Origin: Microbacterium testaceum
GTDB lineage: Bacteria; Actinomycetota; Actinomycetes; Actinomycetales; Microbacteriaceae
Assembly: GCF_029761935.1 (NCBI RefSeq)
Contig: NZ_CP121699.1
Location: 3,224,001 to 3,288,000 of the forward strand
Direction: 5' to 3'
Length of the DNA stretch: 64,000 nucleotides
Shown: piece by piece, positions 8,892 to 19,061 of the stretch
How the letters are laid out: every line of letters begins with the position of its first letter
Numbering within the stretch: position 1 is the stretch's first letter
The notes under the pieces: model-generated
Databases searched by the model: none
The model's input: the letters and a program-made list of their open reading frames with translations, nothing else
Told to the model about the DNA's origin: nothing
Made by a program: the position numbers and the translations under genes

Positions 8892-8964
8892 GCCTCCGTA
8901 GCTCAGGGGATAGAGCGCCGCACTCCTAACGCGGGCGTCGCAGGTTCGAATCCTGTCGGGGGCA
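8892..8964 (+). tRNA. tRNA-Arg (anticodon CCT)
   Basis: The 73-base cloverleaf has acceptor GCCTCCG/CGGGGGC with one T-G pair, D-stem GCTC/GAGC, and T-stem GCAGG/CCTGT with loop TTCGAAT. The anticodon loop CTCCTAA gives anticodon CCT, reading AGG. The bottom pair of the anticodon stem is an A-C mismatch. The discriminator is A and the CCA end is not encoded. Confidence 0.96.
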
Positions 8965-9111
8965 CTCCATCGCGACGTCGCCGTCGCATCTTCTTCTGCG
9001 CTCGGCGCGACGCACCCCGCGCGCGACGTCGCTTCGGCAGCGTCCGACGTGCCGTGATTCCGACGACGTCCGTCTCGGCGTTGCCTCCCCGCGTACCGCC
9101 GTGGCATGATT

Positions 9112-9133
9112 ACTGAACGATCGGTCGGAAAAC
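9112..9133 (+). promoter_or_regulatory. PaaR-like operator before the first paa operon
   Basis: The 22-bp site begins ACTGAACGATCGGTC and ends 53 bases before the thiolase start. Its first 15 bases are identical to a site before paaA at 16884. As I recall it, the Corynebacterium PaaR consensus is ACT-N-ACCG-NN-CG-NN-CGGT-N-AGT; this site matches 12 of its 16 fixed positions. TetR-type PaaR repressors release such sites when phenylacetyl-CoA is present. The surrounding 222-base gap after the tRNA holds nothing else I recognise. Confidence 0.7.
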
Positions 9134-9186
9134 CTCGCAGGCGAGGTGGACGGGCCCCGCCAGAGTCGGCGGGGGAGAGGAAGACG

Positions 9187-10377
9187 ATGACGGACGCGTT
9201 TCTCATCGGCGGTGCGCGCACCCCGGTCGGGCGGTACGGCGGGGCGCTGGCATCCGTTCGTCCCGACGATCTCGCGGCCCTCGTCGTGGCCGAGGCGGTG
9301 GACCGCGCGGGCGTCCCCGGCGAGGCGATCGACGACGTGATCCTCGGTGCTGCGAACCAGGCGGGGGAGGACAACCGCAACATCGCCCGCATGGCCGTGC
9401 TGCTCGCGGGGCTGCCCGACAGCATCCCCGGTCTGACCGTCAACCGCCTCTGCGCCTCGGGAATGAGCGCGATCGCGCTCGCCGCGCAGGCCGTGCGCGC
9501 GGGGGACGCCGACCTCGTCGTGGCCGGCGGTGTCGAGTCGATGACCCGCGCGCCCTGGGTGCAGGCGAAGCCCGAGAAGGCCTGGGCGAAGCCCGGGGCG
9601 GTATTCGACACCTCGATCGGCTGGCGCTTCACCAACCCTCGTCTCGCCGCGCGCGAGAAGGCCACGTTCTCGATGCCCGAGACGGCCGAAGAGGTCGCGC
9701 GCCTCGACGGGATCTCGCGGGCGGATGCCGATGCTTTTGCCCTGCGCAGCCACGAGCGCGCGATCGCGGCCCAGGATGCTGGTCGCTTCGCGAGCGAGAT
9801 CGTCGCGGTCGACACCGGCCGGGGCGTCGTCGACACCGACGAGGGACCGCGCCGCGACACCTCTCTGGACGCGCTCGCGCGGCTCAAGCCGGTCGTGAAG
9901 GACGGCGAGGTCGTCACCGCGGGCAACTCCAGCTCGCTCAACGACGGGGCCTCGGCCCTCGTCGTCGCGAGCGCCGAGGCCGTCGAGCGCTACGGACTCC
10001 GGCCCCGGGCTCGGATCGTCGCGCACGCCTCCGCGGCTCTCGCCCCCGAGATCATGGGCCTCGGCCCCGTGCCCGCAACCGAGAACGCCCTCGCGAAGGC
10101 CGGGCTCTCGGCATCCGACCTCGGCGCCGTCGAACTCAACGAGGCGTTCGCCTCGCAGTCGCTCGCGTGCGTGCGGCGCCTCGGGCTCGACCCCGAGATC
10201 GTCAACGCCGACGGCGGGGCGATCGCGCTGGGGCATCCGCTGGGCTCGAGCGGCTCGCGGCTCATCGTGACGCTGCTCGGCCGGCTCGAGCGCGAGGGCG
10301 GGCGGTACGGCCTCGCGACGATGTGCGTCGGCGTCGGCCAGGGAACGGCGATGATCGTGGAGCGGGTCGATGGCTGA
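9187..10377 (+). CDS. paaJ: Acetyl-CoA C-acyltransferase (3-oxoadipyl-CoA type thiolase)
   Basis: This 396-residue thiolase has the full catalytic set: Cys89 in NRLCASGMSAI, His350 in ALGHPLGSSGSR and Cys380 in CVGVGQG. In phenylacetate catabolism PaaJ cleaves 3-oxo-5,6-dehydrosuberyl-CoA and 3-oxoadipyl-CoA, releasing acetyl-CoA and succinyl-CoA. Its position as first gene of a paa operon supports that assignment over general beta-oxidation. The ATG at 9187 follows GGGGGAGAGG at 9171-9180. The 3' end overlaps the next gene by eight bases. Control by a PaaR-type repressor is inferred from the operator at 9112. Confidence 0.9.
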   Translation: MTDAFLIGGARTPVGRYGGALASVRPDDLAALVVAEAVDRAGVPGEAIDDVILGAANQAGEDNRNIARMAVLLAGLPDSIPGLTVNRLCASGMSAIALAAQAVRAGDADLVVAGGVESMTRAPWVQAKPEKAWAKPGAVFDTSIGWRFTNPRLAAREKATFSMPETAEEVARLDGISRADADAFALRSHERAIAAQDAGRFASEIVAVDTGRGVVDTDEGPRRDTSLDALARLKPVVKDGEVVTAGNSSSLNDGASALVVASAEAVERYGLRPRARIVAHASAALAPEIMGLGPVPATENALAKAGLSASDLGAVELNEAFASQSLACVRRLGLDPEIVNADGGAIALGHPLGSSGSRLIVTLLGRLEREGGRYGLATMCVGVGQGTAMIVERVDG

Positions 10378-11107
10378 AACCATCCGCATCGACGCCACCG
10401 CCGACCGCGTCGTCGCCACCCTCGACCGCCCCGAGGTGCGCAACGCGATCGACCAGGCCATGGTCGACGAGCTGCACGCCCTGTGCGCCCAGCTCGAGGC
10501 GAACCCGCGCACCCTGATCCTCACCGGCGCGGGCGGTGTCTTCGCCGCGGGAGCCGACATCGCCCAGCTGCGCGAGCGCACGGGAGACGACGCGCGACGC
10601 GGCATCAACGCGACGGTCTTCGATCGCATCCGGCACCTCCCGATGCCCGTGATCGCCGCGGTCGACGGCTTCGCCCTCGGCGGGGGAGCCGAACTCGCGT
10701 ACGCGGCCGACATCCGCCTCGGCACCCCCCGCGTGCGCTTCGGCAATCCCGAGCCGGGCCTCGGCATCATCGCCGCCGCCGGTGCGTCATGGCGTCTGCC
10801 CGAGATCGTCGGCCACGCCCGCGCGAGCGAACTGCTGCTCACCGCGCGCGTGATCGACGCCGACGAGGCCCTCGCCTGGGGGCTGCTGTCGAGCGTGCAC
10901 GAGCCCGACGACCTGCTCGCCGCCGCGCACGCGATCGCCGACCGCATCGCCGCGAACTCGGCGCGCGCGACGATCCTCACCAAGCGCGCGCTGCTCGCGC
11001 CTCGCGCCGAGCATCCCGCGATCGACGGCGAGCTGCAGGCCGAGCTCTTCGACAGCGCCGACAAGCGCGCCCGCATGACCGCGTTCCTCGAGAGGAAGAA
11101 GAAGTGA
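10370..11107 (+). CDS. Enoyl-CoA hydratase/isomerase (PaaF/PaaG-type)
   Basis: This 245-residue crotonase-fold protein carries the two oxyanion-hole segments FAAGADIAQL (about 60-69) and ALGGGAELAYAADIRL (about 102-117). Glutamates in FGNPEPGLGI fit the hydratase active site. It probably hydrates 2,3-dehydroadipyl-CoA (PaaF role) for PaaH, which follows. The second enoyl-CoA hydratase of the cluster, at 20682, would then take the PaaG isomerase role, but the two cannot be told apart safely by eye. It overlaps the thiolase by eight bases and PaaH by four, so translation is probably coupled. Confidence 0.88.
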   Translation: MAETIRIDATADRVVATLDRPEVRNAIDQAMVDELHALCAQLEANPRTLILTGAGGVFAAGADIAQLRERTGDDARRGINATVFDRIRHLPMPVIAAVDGFALGGGAELAYAADIRLGTPRVRFGNPEPGLGIIAAAGASWRLPEIVGHARASELLLTARVIDADEALAWGLLSSVHEPDDLLAAAHAIADRIAANSARATILTKRALLAPRAEHPAIDGELQAELFDSADKRARMTAFLERKKK

Positions 11108-12030
11108 CCCTTCCCGAGGCCACGTCTCGCACCCGCGCCGCCGCCACGGACGCGACCGACACAGCCGCCGCTCCCGCCGGAGCCCCGGCATCCGTCCGCG
11201 CCAACGTCGGCGTGCTCGGCGGAGGTCGCATGGGTGCGGGGATCGCGCACGCGTTCCTGCTCGCCGGAGCCCGCGTGCACGTCGTCGAGCGCGACGAGGC
11301 CGCCGCCGCCCAGGCGCGGGAGCGGGTCGAGACCGCCCTGGCCCGCTCGGCCGAGCGCGGAACGCTGATTCCGGATGCCGACTCCCTCACCGCCGGAGTC
11401 GACGCGGACGCATTCGCCGAGGCGGGCCTCGTGATCGAGGCCGTGCCCGAGGATCGCGACCTCAAGCTCGACGCCCTCGCGCGGATCGAGCGGGCTGTGC
11501 GGGACGACGCGGTCGTGGCATCCAACACCTCCTCCATCTCGATCGACGCGCTCGCCGCATCTCTCGACCGGCCCGACAGATTCCTCGGGCTGCACTTCTT
11601 CAACCCCGTGCCGGCGTCGGCGCTCGTCGAGGTGGTGACCGGCGACGCCACCGCCGCCGAGGTCGTCACGCGGGCGACGCAGTGGGTCGAGGCGATCGGC
11701 AAGGCCGCGGTCGTCGTGCGCGATGCGCCGGGCTTCGCGTCGAGCCGGCTGGGGGTCGCGCTCGGGCTCGAGGCGATCCGCATGCTCGAGGAGGGCGTCG
11801 CCACCGCGCACGACATCGACACGGCGATGGAGCTGGGCTACCGGCATCCGATGGGGCCTCTGCGCACCACCGACATCGTCGGACTCGACGTGCGCCTCGG
11901 CATCGCCGAAGAACTCGAGCGCGCGTTCGGCGCGCGTTTCACCCCGCCCGCTTTGCTGCGCGACCTCGTCGCCCAAGGGCACCTGGGCCGCAAGACCGGC
12001 CGCGGATTCTACGAATGGAGCGCCTCATGA
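11104..12030 (+). CDS. paaH: 3-hydroxyacyl-CoA dehydrogenase PaaH
   Basis: This 308-residue NAD-dependent enzyme oxidises 3-hydroxyadipyl-CoA to 3-oxoadipyl-CoA. An N-terminal tail of about 35 Ala/Thr-rich residues precedes the Rossmann motif VGVLGGGRMGAGIAHAF. SNTSSISI and the catalytic HFFNPVPASALVEVV follow. The C-terminal domain ends GRKTGRGFYEWSAS. The GTG at 11104 forms a GTGA overlap with the stop of the preceding hydratase, matching the style of the operon. A further ATGA overlap links it to paaZ. The tail is longer than usual, so a start downstream is possible, but no in-frame start with a ribosome-binding site is obvious. Confidence 0.92.
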   Translation: MTLPEATSRTRAAATDATDTAAAPAGAPASVRANVGVLGGGRMGAGIAHAFLLAGARVHVVERDEAAAAQARERVETALARSAERGTLIPDADSLTAGVDADAFAEAGLVIEAVPEDRDLKLDALARIERAVRDDAVVASNTSSISIDALAASLDRPDRFLGLHFFNPVPASALVEVVTGDATAAEVVTRATQWVEAIGKAAVVVRDAPGFASSRLGVALGLEAIRMLEEGVATAHDIDTAMELGYRHPMGPLRTTDIVGLDVRLGIAEELERAFGARFTPPALLRDLVAQGHLGRKTGRGFYEWSAS

Positions 12031-14078
12031 CCTTCCTCCCCAGCTACGTGAACGGCGCCTGGTGGGCCCCCGAGAGCGACCCCGACGCTTCGATCGTGCG
12101 CGACGCCTCGACGGGTGAAGAGATCGTGCGCGTCAGCACGCGCGGCCTCGATCTCGCGGGAGCCGTCTCCTTCGCCCGTGAGACGGGGCAGAAGAGCCTC
12201 GGCGCGCTGACCTTCCACCAGCGCGCGATGGTGCTGAAAAGCCTCGCGATCGCGCTGAACGAGCGCCGCGAAGAGCTCTACGCCCTGTCGGAGCGCTCCG
12301 GTTCGACCCGGCGCGACTCGCTCAGCGACGTCGACGGCGGCATCGGCGTGCTGTTCACCTTCTCGTCGAAGGCGCGGCGCGAGCTGCCCGCCGGAAAAGT
12401 CGTGCTCGACGGACCGATCGAGCCCCTGTCGAAGGACGGCTCCTTCCTCGGCCGGCACGTCTACACGCGCCTGCCGGGAGTTGCGGTGCAGATCAACGCC
12501 TTCAACTTCCCGATGTGGGGCGCGCTCGAGAAGTTCGCTCCGGCCTTCCTCGCCGGGCTCCCCACGATCGTCAAACCCGCAACCCCGACGGCCTATGTCG
12601 CCGAGGCGTGGGTGCGCATGGTCGTCGAGACCGGCCTGCTGCCCGAGGGTTCGCTGCAGCTGGTGAGCGGAAGCGTCCCGGGCCTGTTCGACCTGCTCGA
12701 CCTCGGCGACACGGTCGGATTCACCGGCAGCGCCTCGACCGCCGAGCTCCTGCGCGCCCAGGCGAAGCTCGGCGTGCGATTCACGAGCGAGACCGACTCG
12801 ATCAACGCCTCGATCCTCGGCCCCGACGCCACCCCCGGCACCCCCGAGTTCGACGCCTACGTCACGCAGCTGCTCGTCGAGCTCACGACGAAGGCGGGTC
12901 AGAAGTGCACGGCGATCCGCCGCGCGATCGTGCCGACGGGCATGACGGATGCCGTGGCCGAGGCGCTGCGCGACAAGATCGCCGAGCGCGTGGTCATCGG
13001 CGACCCACGCGCCGAGGGCGTGACGATGGGGCCGGTCGTCTCGATCGCGCAGCGCGACGAGGTGCTGCGCCAGGTGCAGGCCCTGCGCGATGCCGGCGGA
13101 CGGTTCGTCGTCGGTTCGGACGAGGCGCCCGAGAGCACGCCCGCGGAGGGCGCGTTCCTGCAGCCGATGCTGCTGTCGTTCGCGGATGCCACGACCCCGG
13201 CCGTCAACGACATCGAGGCGTTCGGCCCTGTTGCCAGCATCGTCGAGTACGCCGACGTCGCGGAGGCCGCGGCGATCGTGGGCCGGGGTGGCGGCTCCCT
13301 CGTCACGAGCGTCGCGACCCACGACCCCGACGTCGCGACCGAGCTGCTCACCCGCATGGGCGCGATGAACGGTCGCGTGCTCTTCCTCGACCGCGACGAC
13401 GCGCGCACCTCGACCGGACACGGCGCCCCCGTGCCGCACCTCGTGCACGGCGGACCCGGCCGCGCCGGCGGCGGTGAGGAGCTCGGCGGCATCCGCTCGG
13501 TGCTCCATTACATGCAGCGCACCGCGATCCAGGGCTCGCCCCGCATGCTCACCGCGCTGACCGGGGTGTGGCATCCGGGAGCCGAGACCGACTCCGCTGG
13601 CACGCACCCCTTCCGCAAACCGCTCTCGGAGCTGCGGATCGGGGACGCCGTGGAATCGGCCGAGCGCGAGGTCACCCTCGACGACATCGAGGTGTTCGCG
13701 AGATTCACCGGCGACACGTTCTACGCCCACATGGACGAGGAGTCCGCCGCGGCGAACCCGTTCTTCCCGGGGCGCGTCGCGCACGGCTACCTCCTCGTGT
13801 CGTGGGCGGCGGGGCTTTTCGTGGATCCGGCACCCGGTCCGGTGCTGGCGAACTCGGGGCTCGAGAACCTGCGCTTCGTCACTCCCGTCTCGCCCGGCGA
13901 CCGCATCCGCGTCGCCCTGACCGCGAAGCAGATCACCCCGCGCGAGACCGACGAGTACGGCGAGGTGCGGTGGGACGCCGTGATTCGCAACCAGAACGAC
14001 GAGATCGTCGCGCAGTACGACGTGCTCACGCTCGTGGCGAAGACGTGGGCGCCCGCTCCCGTGGCGGTGCCGGCATGA
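12027..14078 (+). CDS. paaZ: PaaZ, oxepin-CoA hydrolase / semialdehyde dehydrogenase
   Basis: This 683-residue fusion enzyme is the length expected for PaaZ. The N-terminal aldehyde dehydrogenase domain (to about 520) has INAFNFPMWG, FTGSAST and catalytic Cys294 in TKAGQKCTAIRR. The C-terminal MaoC-type hot-dog hydratase has FARFTGDTFYAHMDE and FPGRVAHGYLL. PaaZ hydrolyses oxepin-CoA with its MaoC domain and oxidises the resulting semialdehyde to 3-oxo-5,6-dehydrosuberyl-CoA with NADP. ATGA overlaps join it to both paaH and paaI. All key residues that I can locate are present. Confidence 0.96.
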   Translation: MTFLPSYVNGAWWAPESDPDASIVRDASTGEEIVRVSTRGLDLAGAVSFARETGQKSLGALTFHQRAMVLKSLAIALNERREELYALSERSGSTRRDSLSDVDGGIGVLFTFSSKARRELPAGKVVLDGPIEPLSKDGSFLGRHVYTRLPGVAVQINAFNFPMWGALEKFAPAFLAGLPTIVKPATPTAYVAEAWVRMVVETGLLPEGSLQLVSGSVPGLFDLLDLGDTVGFTGSASTAELLRAQAKLGVRFTSETDSINASILGPDATPGTPEFDAYVTQLLVELTTKAGQKCTAIRRAIVPTGMTDAVAEALRDKIAERVVIGDPRAEGVTMGPVVSIAQRDEVLRQVQALRDAGGRFVVGSDEAPESTPAEGAFLQPMLLSFADATTPAVNDIEAFGPVASIVEYADVAEAAAIVGRGGGSLVTSVATHDPDVATELLTRMGAMNGRVLFLDRDDARTSTGHGAPVPHLVHGGPGRAGGGEELGGIRSVLHYMQRTAIQGSPRMLTALTGVWHPGAETDSAGTHPFRKPLSELRIGDAVESAEREVTLDDIEVFARFTGDTFYAHMDEESAAANPFFPGRVAHGYLLVSWAAGLFVDPAPGPVLANSGLENLRFVTPVSPGDRIRVALTAKQITPRETDEYGEVRWDAVIRNQNDEIVAQYDVLTLVAKTWAPAPVAVPA

Positions 14079-14631
14079 GCCTGCGGCCGATGATGCAGAA
14101 CGACCGCGCGTCGGCGATGCTCGGCATGGTGGTCGAACACGACGCCCCGGGGGAGTCGCGCGTGTCGATGACCGTGCGCGACGACATGCTGAACGGCTTC
14201 GCCATCACCCACGGCGGGCTCGTGTTCACCCTCGCCGACACGGCCTTCGCGATCGCGTGCAACGAAGACGAGCGGGTCACGGTCGCCGGGGGCGCCGACA
14301 TCACGTTCCTGAAGTCGACGACGGCGGGACAGACGCTCACCGCGACAGCCGCCCGTCGCGCGCGGAGCGGGCGGACGGGCCTGTACGACATCCGCGTGAC
14401 GGATGAGACGGGCGACCTCGTCGCCGAGGTGCGCGGCCGCAGCATCACGACGGATCGGCGGCCGCTCGCGGCCGACGCAACCTCCGCGATTCGCGCACGC
14501 TCAGCCCGACACGCCGAGGTCGCGGCTGAGGATGTGCAGATCGCGGAGGCCCCCTCGACGAGCCCCGCAGCCTCGACCCCGAACCCCGCCCCCGAGCGCG
14601 ACGAGGCGCTCACGACCACGGAGGTGTCCCG

Positions 14632-14635
<4 letters not shown>
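14075..14635 (+). CDS. paaI: PaaI hydroxyphenylacetyl-CoA thioesterase with C-terminal extension
   Basis: The first 130 or so of 186 residues form a hot-dog (4HBT) thioesterase, with the signature ITHGGLVFTLADTAFAIA. PaaI removes CoA from dead-end intermediates that would trap the CoA pool during phenylacetate degradation. The last 50-odd residues are a Ser/Ala/Pro/Glu-rich tail that normal PaaI (about 140 residues) lacks. The tail ends exactly at the ATGA overlap with paaK, so it may be a low-constraint read-through of former spacer. The start is an ATGA overlap with paaZ. Confidence 0.92.
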
Positions 14636-15942
<1,307 letters not shown>

Positions 15943-16147
15943 GAGCGGGGGTGCGTCGGCCGGGCGGGTCGGGCTGGATGCTCTGCGCCTCTCGTGCGCA
16001 ACGCAGGACATTCGGGAGGCTGGGCCCGAATCGCCCGCCGGGTTGACGGGATCGGGTGTGCCGCGCCGCCGCTTCTCCTGCGTTGTGGCTCATCTCGCGG
16101 CGTGACCCTCCCCGGCGCGTGGACACGGGGGAGAGCTGCGCGCCGAC

Positions 16148-16810
16148 TCAACCTTCCGCGCGCGCGAGGGGTGTGCCGTCGAGCCCGTCGATCAGGTCGC
16201 GGAGGCTGTCGAAGACGCTTTCGGCCCCGGCGCCCGTCAGCTCTTCCCGCGAGAAGCCGCCGGTTCGTACCGCGATCGTGGGAACGGATGCCTTCGACGC
16301 GGCGATCGCGTCCCAGGGGGAGTCTCCGATCATGAGGCCGCGCGAACCCGGCACGCGATCGAGTGCCGTCTGGACGAGGTCGGGCGCGGGCTTGCTCGCC
16401 TCGACGTCGTCGGAGGTGGTCCAGGCGTCGGCGAGTTCGCGAGCTTCGACGAGGTCGAGGAAGTGCTCGACATGATCGCTCTTGCCGGAGCTGGCGAGAA
16501 CGATGTGGAACCCACGCCTCTTCACCTCCGCGAGAAGGTCGTGCGCTCCCTCGAAGGGTTTCACCTCGTCGATGAGGGAGTCGAACTCCTCGGTCCACGC
16601 CGTCCGCAAGGCCTCGCCGTGCTCGCGCTCGACGTCGTCGCTGGTGAGGGACGCGACGAGCTGATCCCCGCCCATGCCGATGGCGCGGTGGATCCGCCAG
16701 ATCGGCAGCACGATGTCGTGCCGCAGGAATGAGCGGTACCACGCGAGGGCGTGCTGGTAGTTGGTGTCGACGAGGGTGCCGTCGACGTCGAAGATCGCGG
16801 TGTCTGCCAT
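16148..16810 (-). CDS. HAD-superfamily phosphatase
   Basis: This 220-residue hydrolase has all four HAD motifs: DVDGTLVDT (about 6-14, nucleophile Asp and acid Asp), LASSGK, the lysine of ASKPAPD, and GDSPWDA. The cap between motifs I and II is helical as in phosphoglycolate-phosphatase or beta-phosphoglucomutase relatives. The substrate cannot be inferred. The ATG at 16810 is preferred because GGAGG lies just upstream and the fold begins at once; an ATG 12 codons earlier has no site. It is inserted on the opposite strand between the two paa operons and diverges from paaA, with no evident role in that pathway. Confidence 0.87.
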   Translation of the reverse strand: MADTAIFDVDGTLVDTNYQHALAWYRSFLRHDIVLPIWRIHRAIGMGGDQLVASLTSDDVEREHGEALRTAWTEEFDSLIDEVKPFEGAHDLLAEVKRRGFHIVLASSGKSDHVEHFLDLVEARELADAWTTSDDVEASKPAPDLVQTALDRVPGSRGLMIGDSPWDAIAASKASVPTIAVRTGGFSREELTGAGAESVFDSLRDLIDGLDGTPLARAEG

Positions 16811-16883
16811 GTCCTCCACGACACACGTCCGGCGGCGCGAGTGCACGCCCGTTGCAGTCCCTCGCGCCCTCCGCTAGAGTTTT

Positions 16884-16905
16884 ACTGAACGATCGGTCTG
16901 TAAAA
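16884..16905 (+). promoter_or_regulatory. PaaR-like operator before paaA
   Basis: ACTGAACGATCGGTC starts the site, followed by TGTAAAA. It matches 12 of 16 fixed positions of the PaaR consensus and shares its first 15 bases with the site at 9112. It runs directly into the AAAGGAG ribosome-binding site at 16903-16909, so bound repressor would block promoter escape. Confidence 0.72.
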
Positions 16906-16915
16906 GGAGTCGACG

Positions 16916-17887
16916 ATGACGATGACCGCCCCCACGACGGAGGCCCTCGACGGCGAGGCGATGTTCGACGCCCTCATCGAGGCCGACGGACGCATCGAGC
17001 CGCGCGACTGGATGCCCGACGGCTACCGGCGCACGCTCATTCGCCAGATCTCGCAGCACGCGCACTCCGAGATCATCGGCATGCAGCCCGAGGGGGCATG
17101 GATCACGCGCGCCCCGAGCCTCAAGCGCAAGTCGATCCTGCTCGCGAAGGTGCAGGACGAGGCCGGTCACGGGCTCTACCTGTACTCCGCCGCGCAGACC
17201 CTCGGCATGACGCGCGACGAGATGACGCAGCAGCTGGTCGACGGCAAGGCGCGGTACTCGTCGATCTTCAACTACCCGACCCCGACGTGGGCCGACATGG
17301 GGGCGATCGGTTGGCTCGTCGACGGCGCCGCGATCTGCAACCAGGTGCCCCTGTGCCGCGCCTCGTACGGGCCGTACGGACGCGCGATGGTGCGCGTCTG
17401 CAAGGAGGAGTCGTTCCACCAGCGCCAGGGATTCGAGATCCTGCTGACGCTCATGAAGGGCACCGACGAGCAGCGGCAGATGGCTCAGGATGCCGTGGAC
17501 CGGTGGTACTGGCCGAGCCTCATGATGTTCGGGCCCCCTGACGACGACTCGCCCAACTCGGCGCAGTCGATGGCGTGGAACATCAAGCGTTTCAGCAACG
17601 ACGATCTGCGCCAGCGGTTCGTCTCGATGCTCGTGCCGCAGGCCGCGGTGTTGGGCGTGACCCTGCCCGACCCCGAGCTGCGTTTCAACGACGAGACCGG
17701 CCAGTACGACATGGGCGAGATCGATTGGACCGAGTTCCATGAGGTGCTCGCCGGTCGAGGGCCGCTCAACCGCCAGCGTCTGCAGAACCGTCGCGCCGCG
17801 CACGAAGAGGGCGCCTGGGTGCGCGAGGCCGCGGCGGCCTATGCCGCGAAGAAGAGCGCTGCCCGTACCGAGACGGCGGCTGTCTGA
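16916..17887 (+). CDS. paaA: 1,2-phenylacetyl-CoA epoxidase catalytic subunit PaaA
   Basis: This 323-residue ferritin-like di-iron subunit oxidises the aromatic ring of phenylacetyl-CoA to the 1,2-epoxide. The two Glu...His iron ligand pairs are visible in [18 protein letters not shown] and [37 protein letters not shown] at the N-terminus is typical. The ATG at 16916 follows AAAGGAG by six bases. It leads the second paa operon and its stop overlaps the paaB start by one base (TGATG). Confidence 0.97.
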   Translation: MTMTAPTTEALDGEAMFDALIEADGRIEPRDWMPDGYRRTLIRQISQHAHSEIIGMQPEGAWITRAPSLKRKSILLAKVQDEAGHGLYLYSAAQTLGMTRDEMTQQLVDGKARYSSIFNYPTPTWADMGAIGWLVDGAAICNQVPLCRASYGPYGRAMVRVCKEESFHQRQGFEILLTLMKGTDEQRQMAQDAVDRWYWPSLMMFGPPDDDSPNSAQSMAWNIKRFSNDDLRQRFVSMLVPQAAVLGVTLPDPELRFNDETGQYDMGEIDWTEFHEVLAGRGPLNRQRLQNRRAAHEEGAWVREAAAAYAAKKSAARTETAAV

Positions 17888-18192
17888 TGGCCACCCCCGG
17901 CGGCAGCCCCGCCGAGACCTGGCCGCTGTGGGAGGTCTTCGTGCGCGCGAATCGCGGTTTGAGCCACGTGCACGTGGGCTCGCTCCACGCCCCCGATGCC
18001 GAGCTCGCGGTGCGCAACGCCCGCGACCTCTACACCCGTCGCGGGGAGGGCGTGTCGGTGTGGGTCGTGCCCTCGGATGCCGTGACCACGAGCGACCCGG
18101 GAGCCAAGGGCGCGTTCTTCGAGTCGCCCGCGGGAAAGAACTACCGGCACGCGGTGTACTACACCGCCTCCGAGGGGGTGCCGCACCTGTGA
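17887..18192 (+). CDS. paaB: Phenylacetyl-CoA epoxidase subunit PaaB
   Basis: This 101-residue subunit (WPLWEVFVRANRGLSHVHVG, ARDLYTRRGEGVSVWVVPS) is the expected length. PaaB bridges the PaaA-PaaC heterodimers and is needed for activity, though it has no known catalytic residues. The ATG shares a base with the paaA stop, and the last codons overlap the GTG of paaC (GTGA). Confidence 0.96.
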   Translation: MATPGGSPAETWPLWEVFVRANRGLSHVHVGSLHAPDAELAVRNARDLYTRRGEGVSVWVVPSDAVTTSDPGAKGAFFESPAGKNYRHAVYYTASEGVPHL

Positions 18193-19061
18193 GCACCTGG
18201 ACCGACCGCGGTGCAGCGCCGGCGGCTGAGCCCGTCGAAGCCCCTGACGACCCGCACGGCGACGTCTCGCTCGACGCGCGCGAGCTGTCGGCCGAGCTCG
18301 CCGGGGGAGAGGACCGCGCGACCGACCCCGACGTCGCCGCGTACGCCCTGCGCCTCGGTGACGACGCCCTGATCCTGTCGCAGAACCTCTGCGGCTGGAT
18401 CGCCCGTGCGCCCGAGCTCGAAGAAGACGTCGCCCTCGGCAACATCGCCCTCGACCTGCTCGGCCACGCTCGCTCGCTCCTGCGGTACGCGGGGTCGTAC
18501 GACAGCCGCAGCGAAGACGACCTCGCCTACTGGCGCGACGAGCCGGACTTCCGTAGCGCCTGGCTGTTCGAGCTCCCGAACGGCGACTTCGCCCACACGA
18601 TCGCCCGTCAGCTCCTGGCATCCGCGTATCTGCTCGAGCTGTACCGCGACCTCACGGCATCCGCCGATCCGGTGATCTCGGCGGTCGCGGCGAAGGCCGA
18701 GAAAGAGGTCGACTACCACCGCGATCACGCCGTGCAGTGGACGCTGCGTCTCGCCGGCGGCACCGACGAGTCGCGTCGACGCTTCCTCGTCGCCCTCGAC
18801 GACGTGTGGCCGTACCTCGACGAACTGTTCCGCGACGAGCCGCTGCACGAGCGTCTCGAGGGGATCGCCGTGCGTCCCTCGACGCTGCGCGGTCGCGTCG
18901 ACGACGTGCTCACCGCCGTCCTGGCCGAAGAGGACGTTCCCGTCCCTTCGATCCCCGGTTCCTCCGCGGGGGGTCGCCGCGGTGCGCACCACCCGTCTTT
19001 CGGGCCGTTGCTCGCCGAGATGCAGGTGCTGGCCCGCCGGCATCCGGGGGCGACGTGGTGA
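18189..19061 (+). CDS. paaC: Phenylacetyl-CoA epoxidase structural subunit PaaC
   Basis: This 290-residue ferritin-like protein pairs with PaaA but does not itself bind the di-iron centre in known systems. ALGNIALDLLGHARSLLRYA and KAEKEVDYHRDHAVQWTLRL identify the family. The first 45 residues are an acidic, Pro/Ala-rich extension absent from the E. coli protein of about 250 residues. The GTG at 18189 overlaps the paaB stop by four bases, the same coupling as at paaC/paaD. Confidence 0.94.
   Translation: MSTWTDRGAAPAAEPVEAPDDPHGDVSLDARELSAELAGGEDRATDPDVAAYALRLGDDALILSQNLCGWIARAPELEEDVALGNIALDLLGHARSLLRYAGSYDSRSEDDLAYWRDEPDFRSAWLFELPNGDFAHTIARQLLASAYLLELYRDLTASADPVISAVAAKAEKEVDYHRDHAVQWTLRLAGGTDESRRRFLVALDDVWPYLDELFRDEPLHERLEGIAVRPSTLRGRVDDVLTAVLAEEDVPVPSIPGSSAGGRRGAHHPSFGPLLAEMQVLARRHPGATW

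Noticed and set aside
8926..11982. 1018-codon minus-strand open frame across the tRNA and first paa genes
   Set aside because: It runs through tRNA-Arg and three well-identified enzymes; long antisense frames are a high-GC artefact.
15943..16147. Possible small gene between paaK and the HAD gene
   Set aside because: Open frames here lack a ribosome-binding site and protein-like composition; the gap looks like ordinary convergent spacer.
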